A DNA stretch of 32,527 bases from assembly GCA_049999765.1 (NCBI GenBank), contig JBNGIQ010008202.1:1-32527 (forward strand), in the 5' to 3' direction. A program made the translations under genes and the position numbers. The DNA is from Phaeoceros laevis (taxonomy: Eukaryota; Anthocerotophyta; Anthocerotopsida; Notothyladales). The notes beneath the pieces are model-generated. The model saw only the letters and a list, made by a program, of their open reading frames with translations, did no database searches and was not told the DNA's origin. Shown here piece after piece: positions 26,848 to 32,527 of this stretch. Each line of letters starts with the position of its first letter. The first letter of the stretch is position 1.

Positions 26848-29727
26848 TCAGGGTCGATTCCCACAAGAGCACGAGCCCCCCTGAAAACGGTGAACACGGT
26901 GTGCATCTCTAACAACAATTTCTCTCCTTTCAATCCTTGACATAATCTCAGTGGCACAGTGGCAGTCACCGCACATGCGGAGATTCTTGGTCACCATCAA
27001 AGGTGTCCCGTCTGGAGTGTTCAAGAGACCATAAGCCAGAGCTAACTTTTCAGCATGTCCACACAGCTCACCCTCCTTTTCCTTTTCCGAAACTGGCTTC
27101 AACACCAATTCGGTGTGTGGAATATGACCTCCCTCCTTCAGCTGCTCATTCATGTTCCTTAGCTTGAGAGAGATATCCCTTTTTTGTTCTCCCACAATAA
27201 ATGTGTGAACCTCCATGTTCACCTCAATGCCTGCCTGTGCAGGCTTCTTGACTGCACCAACTGACTTTCTCATGCGTTCAATCCTATCAACATCACTCCA
27301 TCTACCAGCATCTGCATAGATATTCTCCATGAGAACATACCCGGCAGCGTTATGAGGGTCCAAGCGGGTCAGCCTCTCGAAAGACCGCCTTCCACGCTCT
27401 ATATCACCATGACTTCTGCAGGCGTTCAGTAGAGATGTGTATCCAACGATGTCAATCTCAAACGGCATCGATAGTAACATTTGCTCTGCCTCGTCTAGAT
27501 GGCCTGACCGCCCAAGAAGATCAACCATACACATGTAATGCTGCTTGGTGGGCAGAACGTTATGATCTTCCACCATGGCCTTGAAGTACTGCTGACCTTC
27601 GCTGACCAGGCCCTCATGAGTGCATGCCACAAGAAGGCATATAAAAGTAGTTTCATCAGGGTGAACGCCATGCCGCAGCATTTCTTGGAAGCACTGTATC
27701 GCCCTATGCCCTTCATGACATTGACCAAAGCCATTCACCATGGCCGTCCAAGTGATCACGTCTTTCTCGAGCAAACTGTCGAACACCTGGAGGGCCCTCT
27801 TCAAGCTGCCACATTTGGCATACATATCCACCAGGGAGCTCGCCACAACCACATCCGATTCCATCCTCCGTTGTCGGATGTGTTCATGAAGCTGCATGCC
27901 TTGTTGTATAGCCCCCATGCTTGCACAGGCCTTCAGGAGGCAAGCAAATATGACATTGTTGGCCGATATGAGGCATTCCCCCTGCAGGCTCGAGTATAGA
28001 GAAAGACCTTCTTGACCTAACCCATGCTCTGTGTATGCCGCAATCATAGTGGCCCATGTCACCACATCCTTGGTGGGTAAACTGTCAAATACCGTTCGAG
28101 CATCCTCCAAGCTGCCACATTTGGCATACATATCCACCAGGCATGTGCCAACAACCCTGTCCTCCTGGAGTCCCATTTTCATAATCTGGAAACGAAGCTT
28201 CTCGCCCTGTTGCAAATCTCCAACACTTGCACACGCCCTCAAGAGGCAAGCAAAAGTAACCTTGTCCGCAACAATCATGCCCTCCCGCTCCATTGTTGAA
28301 TAAAGTGCAAGGGCTTCTTGACCAAGCCCATTCTCTGTATATCCGGAGATCATTGCTGTCCATGTGACCACGTCCCTCTTGGGCATATTGTCAAAAACCC
28401 TTCGAGCATCATCCAAGCTGCCACACTTGGCATACATATCCACCAAGCAATTGCCTACAACTATGTTAGCACCCAATTGTCTTTCCAGAATCTGTGAATG
28501 GATCTCCTTGCCCTTTTGTAAAGCTCCGATGCTTGCACACGCATTCAGCAGGCAAGCATATGTATGGTTGCTCGCTAGGATCATACCCTCTTGTTCCATT
28601 TTGGCATAGAGAGCAAGAGCTTCGTGACCTCGGCCATGCTTTCCATATCCTGCGATCAGTGCAGTCCATGTCACCACATTCCTAGTAGGCAACATGTCAA
28701 ACACGCAGCGTGCATCTTCTAACCTGCCGAATTTCACATACATGTCGACTAGGGAGCTGCCAACAAAGACGTTTGTCTGAAGCCCTCCCTTCAAAACAGC
28801 AGCATGTACCTGCTGGCCAGATTCCAAATCTGATGCACTTGCACAAGCTTTGATAGCCGCCACAAAGACGTGACCATCTGGTATGGCACTCGAACTGCAC
28901 ATCTGGCGGTACAGTCGTATCGCCTGCTTAGGGTCCCCATGGTCAGTATGCGCTATGATTATGGCAGACCACATGAAGACGTCTGGTGTTGCTACCCGGG
29001 TGAACACATCCCTCGCCTCTTGTAACCTCCCATGAGAAGCATACATTCGCAAGATGTGGTAGGCTAAGAATGTGTTTGACTGGCAACCACTCTTAACAGC
29101 GAGACTATGAACCCGCTGACCGAGAACCAAATTCTTCTGCTCTAAGCATTCCTTGAGGAGAGTGCAAAAGAGAGACGTGGAAGCGCGAGATTCCGAACGT
29201 ACAAGGAGGTCCAGAACGTCAACAGCCTCACTGAGCCGTCCCGTCTCACACAGTTTACTGCAGGCCTCAATGCTTACGCCATCTTGATCACACCCTCCTG
29301 TTCTGCAAGGGCTAGCATCACCTGCAGCTGCAGCGCCCCCTGTCATCCTACCCTGCACCTGCTCATCCCACACGGCCAGCCGAGACTCCACCCAAGCAGG
29401 CTTGTAGACGTTATTGAGCCACAGGACCTCCTTGGACTCCTTATGTCTGAAGTCAGGAGAGCGTGCAGTTTTCTTATCCTGCCTGTTGTCCCACCACAGT
29501 TTGGCGTCCAGGAAAAACTGTCTCCATAGGAACTCTTGCCGCGCTCTGAAATGTAGATGAACTCCCGATGCCTGTACGTTGGCTGGTGCAGTACAGCTGA
29601 CCGTCAGGGACCTGCCGTCTCCTACTAGTCGTACCAACTGCTCAAAGGGGCCCTCATCCACGTTAGGAGTGTGTGAATGCCCAGTGCTTGGCGGAGCCCC
29701 CAGGCGTTGTGGCTGTACCAACAGCAT
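26848..29727 (-). CDS. PDF-PPR-DYW:KP protein, complete, ends NRP
   Basis: 959 residues from ATG 29727, the first ATG after an in-frame stop. The PDF motif at about 67-112 is the best preserved in the window: FLWRQFFLDAKLWWDNR, RSPDFRHKESKEVLWLNN, KPAWV. Then about 18 regular PLS PPR motifs (VDMYAKCGSLDDARRVFDNM, DVVTWTAMISGYTENGLGQE and similar), the KP box VKKPAQAGIEV, HAEKLALAYGL (H891, E893), RMCGDCH, HRVHRFQGGSCSC and the end GNRP. The deaminase zinc ligands and the glutamate are intact. The NRP end is close to the GRP ending I recall for DYW:KP domains, so U-to-C organelle editing is the best prediction. The N-terminus is not a strong transit peptide; an upstream exon (for example from ATG 29854, other frame) is possible. 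Intronless. Confidence 0.95.
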   Translation of the reverse strand: MLLVQPQRLGAPPSTGHSHTPNVDEGPFEQLVRLVGDGRSLTVSCTAPANVQASGVHLHFRARQEFLWRQFFLDAKLWWDNRQDKKTARSPDFRHKESKEVLWLNNVYKPAWVESRLAVWDEQVQGRMTGGAAAAGDASPCRTGGCDQDGVSIEACSKLCETGRLSEAVDVLDLLVRSESRASTSLFCTLLKECLEQKNLVLGQRVHSLAVKSGCQSNTFLAYHILRMYASHGRLQEARDVFTRVATPDVFMWSAIIIAHTDHGDPKQAIRLYRQMCSSSAIPDGHVFVAAIKACASASDLESGQQVHAAVLKGGLQTNVFVGSSLVDMYVKFGRLEDARCVFDMLPTRNVVTWTALIAGYGKHGRGHEALALYAKMEQEGMILASNHTYACLLNACASIGALQKGKEIHSQILERQLGANIVVGNCLVDMYAKCGSLDDARRVFDNMPKRDVVTWTAMISGYTENGLGQEALALYSTMEREGMIVADKVTFACLLRACASVGDLQQGEKLRFQIMKMGLQEDRVVGTCLVDMYAKCGSLEDARTVFDSLPTKDVVTWATMIAAYTEHGLGQEGLSLYSSLQGECLISANNVIFACLLKACASMGAIQQGMQLHEHIRQRRMESDVVVASSLVDMYAKCGSLKRALQVFDSLLEKDVITWTAMVNGFGQCHEGHRAIQCFQEMLRHGVHPDETTFICLLVACTHEGLVSEGQQYFKAMVEDHNVLPTKQHYMCMVDLLGRSGHLDEAEQMLLSMPFEIDIVGYTSLLNACRSHGDIERGRRSFERLTRLDPHNAAGYVLMENIYADAGRWSDVDRIERMRKSVGAVKKPAQAGIEVNMEVHTFIVGEQKRDISLKLRNMNEQLKEGGHIPHTELVLKPVSEKEKEGELCGHAEKLALAYGLLNTPDGTPLMVTKNLRMCGDCHCATEIMSRIERREIVVRDAHRVHRFQGGSCSCGNRP

Positions 29728-30278
29728 GTTGCTGTTGCTGGATAGTGGAAGCACAATACCTGCTGGCTGCACTGAGCTGGCGGCAATCAGTCAGCACCGA
29801 AGCATCATAATTGTGGGAAATGCTGCTGGCATCGTTCATAGCAGTGTCCTCCATGAGAGCTCAGAATGATTTCGATTTCTCCCGGCAATCACACCAAAAC
29901 TTTGAAGGGGCTCTTTGTCGTAGTTCAATGTCCCACGCCTAGCCTGTGAACCCATCTTCCAGCTGAGGCGGCTACCAACTGCTGGCCGAAGTAAGCAAAT
30001 CGTTGCGTGCCATGCGTTTCGCCATCTTGTACATCTGATTTGTTTTTTTCGTTCGACACTTTAGCACGCTAAAGAATTTAAAACAATCTACTTGGTAGGG
30101 TTTTCCATACAACGCAGCTACTGCATTAGACAACGGATGCGCCAAATCAGGAAATGACATGAAACGACATTCACTTGCTCCTGCAAGTCACAAACATGGA
30201 AATGGAGACCATAACACGTGGCATCCCCAAGTGATGAAAAGTTTATAATAATATTTTTTTGCTAACTTTGAGTAAGAT
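29728..30278. other. Intergenic, no protein gene seen
   Basis: This is the upstream region of the minus-strand PPR-DYW:KP gene and the 5' flank of tRNA-His. An AT-rich stretch (tttataataatattttttt, 30241-30260) lies about 20-40 bp before the tRNA, in the usual place for a plant tRNA upstream TATA-like element. Confidence 0.6.
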
Positions 30279-30350
30279 GTGGCTGTAGTTTAGTGGTAAG
30301 AATTCCACGTTGTGGCCGTGGAGACCTGGGCTCGAATCCCAGCAGCCACA
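30279..30350 (+). tRNA. tRNA-His (GTG)
   Basis: A 72-nt cloverleaf: acceptor gtggctg pairs perfectly with cagccac, the discriminator is a, the anticodon arm is ccacg-ttgtggc-cgtgg with anticodon GTG, and the T arm is ctggg-ctcgaat-cccag. The internal B box is ggctcgaatcc. The sequence matches the usual plant nuclear tRNA-His; the extra G at position -1 is added after transcription. It is followed 11 nt later by a T run. No intron. Confidence 0.97.
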
Positions 30351-30360
30351 ATGATCGCAC

Positions 30361-30366
30361 TTTTTT
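30361..30366 (+). terminator. RNA polymerase III terminator of tRNA-His
   Basis: Six T in a row, 10 nt after the tRNA 3' end, the standard Pol III stop signal. Confidence 0.9.
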
Positions 30367-30522
30367 AGATAGTGGTGTCCCGCTTAGTATGCTCCTGATG
30401 GCTAACAGTTTGGCTCATTGGGCTCAATGCGACTATCATGCACAGGACTGCGACTACTACTAGTCTACTCCTGAAGACCTCTGCCATTTGCTCCGCACCT
30501 ACCATAGCGCACCCCCAACGCG

Positions 30523-32527
30523 ATGCTACATCAACGGTTTTGGATGCCAACAGCTGGGGAGCAGACCCACACCCAGGAGCTGGAGCGGCGTTTGAATTTG
30601 CTCCCGAGGCAATGGGTTGACACAAGCCACACACTTGTGCCCTGCAGCTGCTTAACAGCCAAGCTAGGCATACCGGACAGTAGCAGAGCAGTAGAGCGGC
30701 AAGGGTTGGTGGGGCGGTATTATTTGTACCCCACATTGTGGTGTGACTGCAGGAGGACCGAGACGAGCGCCCGCTCTCTCCACTCCAGGCACAAGGAGTA
30801 CAAGCAGCCCCTGTGGCTGAGCAACTCCTACAAGTCTGAAAGGGTGGATGCGCAGCTGACTGTGTTGGACAGGCGGATTGGACGGTCTGCTCAGCCTACA
30901 TCCAACCTCTTGTTGCACCATAATTCTGGCGCTCCGACGGCGCCAGAGTGCCAAGGGTACGTAACTGCTCAGGAGGTGAACGAACTGTGTGCGACTGGGC
31001 AGTTAAGTCGAGTAGTTGACGCTTTGAGTGGCTTAGTGGACACAGAATGTCGTGTGTCCACTTCCCTCCTGTACAGAGTCATCCGACGATGTGGGGCTGA
31101 GAAAAATCTCGTGTTGGGACGACGACTTGATGATCTCACTGTCAAGCTTGGGCATGGATCCAATGCATTTCTGGGAAACCATCTCTTGCGCATGTATGCA
31201 TGTCTAGGCCGGTTACAGGAGGCAATAAAGGTGTTCAAAAGGGTGGCCAAACCTGATGTCTTCATGTGGTTCTCCATTATATCTGCACATGCTGAACAGG
31301 GAAAACCTAGTCAGGCCATTCAACTGTACCATAAGCTGCGAAGCTCAAGTTTGGAGCCTAATGGTCACATTTTTGTCGCTACCCTGCATGCTTGTGCAAG
31401 AGCGGAAGATGTGGAATCTGGCAGGCAGGTGCACGCTGATGCGGTGGACAGTGGTCTTCAGCACGACTCCTTTGTTTGCAACTGTCTGGTGGACATGTAT
31501 GCGAAATGTGGTGAATTGGAAGATGCACGCAGGGTTTTTGACACTATGGCCACAAGGGATGCAGTGACATGGAATGCCATGATCGCGGGGTATACGAAGT
31601 GTGGCAAGTTGGAAGATGCACGCAAGTTGTTTGACAGTCTGGCCACAAGGGATGCGGTAACATGGACTGTCATGATAAATGGGTATGCTGAGCATGGGCT
31701 CGGTCCCCAGGCACTTACATTGTATGCAAGTATGGAGCAGGAGGGCCTGACTTTAGCAGACCGTGTTACGTATGTTTGCCTCCTGAAGGCTTGTGCAAGT
31801 GCTGGTGCTGTACAGCAGGGCAGGCAGCTGCATTCAGGAATCGTGAAAAAAGGACTGCTTGAAGGTGACATAGTACTGGGAACTTGCCTCGTTAATATGT
31901 ACGCAAAATGTGGCCAGTTGGAGGATGCACGCAAAGTGTTTGACAGTCTGTCGACAAGGAATACGGTAACATGGACTGCCATGATAAGTGCGTACGGTTT
32001 AAACAATGAAGGGTACAAGGCAACCGCCTGTTTCGAAGAGATGATGCTGGCTGGTGTTCAGCCTGACGACGCCACATTCACTTGCCTTCTTGCAGCATGC
32101 AGTAATGCGGGGTTTGTCAGTAAGGGTCGACAGTATTTTGATGCTATGGTGAAACAGCATGGCCTCAACCCGACAACTGGGCATTATAATTGTATGGTTG
32201 ATCTTCTTGGACGGGCAGGCCATGTAGGTGAGGCAGAGAATATGCTGTTATCGATTGGGTGCAAGGAAAATGCTGTTGGGTTGACATCGTTACTGAATTC
32301 CTGCAAGAGTCATGGGGATATAGAACGGGGAACCCGATGTTTTGAAAGTCTTGTTGAGCTGGATCCGCAGCATGCCTCTGCGTATGTGCTCATGGCTAAT
32401 ATGTTCGCAAATGCAGACAGGTGGGCAGATGTGGACAGAATCGAAAGGTTAAGAAAGTTGGCAGGAGCTAACAAGAAACCTGCAGTGGCTGGCATTGAGG
32501 TGAAGAAGCAACTGCATACATTTGTTG
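30523..32527 (+). CDS. PDF-PPR-KP protein, paralog C, 3' end beyond the window
   Basis: The frame is open from just after a stop at 30505-30507 to the window end with no break; ATGs are at 30523 and 30544. It aligns throughout with paralogs A and B. The PDF motif is more worn (LVGRYYLYPTLWCDCR, LHSRHKEYKQPLWLSNS), with SPDF lost. PPR motifs include the extra 31-residue S unit shared with B (KLEDARKLFDSL after a preceding ELEDARRVFDTM). It then reads YFDAMVKQHGLNPTTGHYNC, RADRWADVDRIERL-type E region and the KP box NKKPAVAGIEVKKQLHTF, where the window stops. The DYW domain is expected just outside. It starts about 170 bp after the tRNA-His gene. The presequence differs from A and B (ELERRLNLLPRQWVDT). 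Confidence 0.9.
   Translation, partial: MLHQRFWMPTAGEQTHTQELERRLNLLPRQWVDTSHTLVPCSCLTAKLGIPDSSRAVERQGLVGRYYLYPTLWCDCRRTETSARSLHSRHKEYKQPLWLSNSYKSERVDAQLTVLDRRIGRSAQPTSNLLLHHNSGAPTAPECQGYVTAQEVNELCATGQLSRVVDALSGLVDTECRVSTSLLYRVIRRCGAEKNLVLGRRLDDLTVKLGHGSNAFLGNHLLRMYACLGRLQEAIKVFKRVAKPDVFMWFSIISAHAEQGKPSQAIQLYHKLRSSSLEPNGHIFVATLHACARAEDVESGRQVHADAVDSGLQHDSFVCNCLVDMYAKCGELEDARRVFDTMATRDAVTWNAMIAGYTKCGKLEDARKLFDSLATRDAVTWTVMINGYAEHGLGPQALTLYASMEQEGLTLADRVTYVCLLKACASAGAVQQGRQLHSGIVKKGLLEGDIVLGTCLVNMYAKCGQLEDARKVFDSLSTRNTVTWTAMISAYGLNNEGYKATACFEEMMLAGVQPDDATFTCLLAACSNAGFVSKGRQYFDAMVKQHGLNPTTGHYNCMVDLLGRAGHVGEAENMLLSIGCKENAVGLTSLLNSCKSHGDIERGTRCFESLVELDPQHASAYVLMANMFANADRWADVDRIERLRKLAGANKKPAVAGIEVKKQLHTFV

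Noticed and set aside
26785-26870. tRNA-Met-like string (D-arm-like agctctcggttttt, anticodon-like gactcataa, B-box-like gggtcgattccc)
   Set aside because: The acceptor stem does not pair, the anticodon and T stems are incomplete, and the segment overlaps the end of a PPR coding region. At best a decayed tRNA-derived SINE.

Overview
The window is nuclear DNA of a land plant. The evidence is a plant-type tRNA-His gene with a Pol III terminator, a Ty1/copia retroelement start, small GT-AG introns, and above all many PLS-class pentatricopeptide repeat (PPR) genes. Four PPR genes carry a KP-type ending: a KKPA box in place of the usual PG box. In the three whose ends lie in the window the C-terminus is GRH or NRP instead of DYW. 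From memory, DYW:KP domains are linked to U-to-C organelle RNA editing and occur in hornworts, lycophytes and ferns. Repeat wording resembles fern PPR proteins, so a fern is my first guess and a lycophyte or hornwort the alternative. Three stretches of N (2098-2197, 7068-7077, 14591-14690) mark assembly gaps.

Layout. 1-5205 is a transposon-rich mosaic: a coding fragment interrupted by a short-LTR copia element with truncated gag, then about 3.9 kb bounded by matching inverted ends that holds a decayed Ala/Pro-rich gene, minisatellites and exon-like pieces. 5183-6157 (-) is an LRR gene whose 3' end runs into that element. 6821-7814 (-) is a HemD-like (uroporphyrinogen-III synthase family) gene with one frameshift. 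8440-9272 (-) is a chimera of transposase HTH, LRR and PPR fragments. 10260-12464 (-) is a PPR E+ gene, preceded by three tandem copies of a FolD exon fragment. 13431-15447 and 15928-18300 (+) are tandem PPR-DYW:KP paralogs, followed by a PPR pseudogene (18370-19470). A head-to-head pair follows: a frameshifted PPR gene (19747-22746, -) and an intact one (23905-26584, +). 26848-29727 (-) is a complete PPR-DYW:KP gene, 30279-30350 is tRNA-His, and 30523-32527 (+) is a third tandem-type paralog running off the window.

The most interesting signal is that the PPR genes carry, just before the repeats, a block matching the PDF motif of plant OSB single-stranded-DNA-binding proteins (W..(Y/F)F..P..WWD.R, then SPDF.HK.SKE.LWL, then P.WV). 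In the head-to-head pair the motif is split by a phase-0 intron at the same place in both genes. Removing it restores the motif length exactly, and a second, weaker PDF block lies upstream, joined by a phase-1 intron in both genes. Tandem PDF motifs are the OSB layout. The window therefore appears to record an OSB-PPR fusion that spread, lost its introns in some copies, and was combined with KP-type editing domains.
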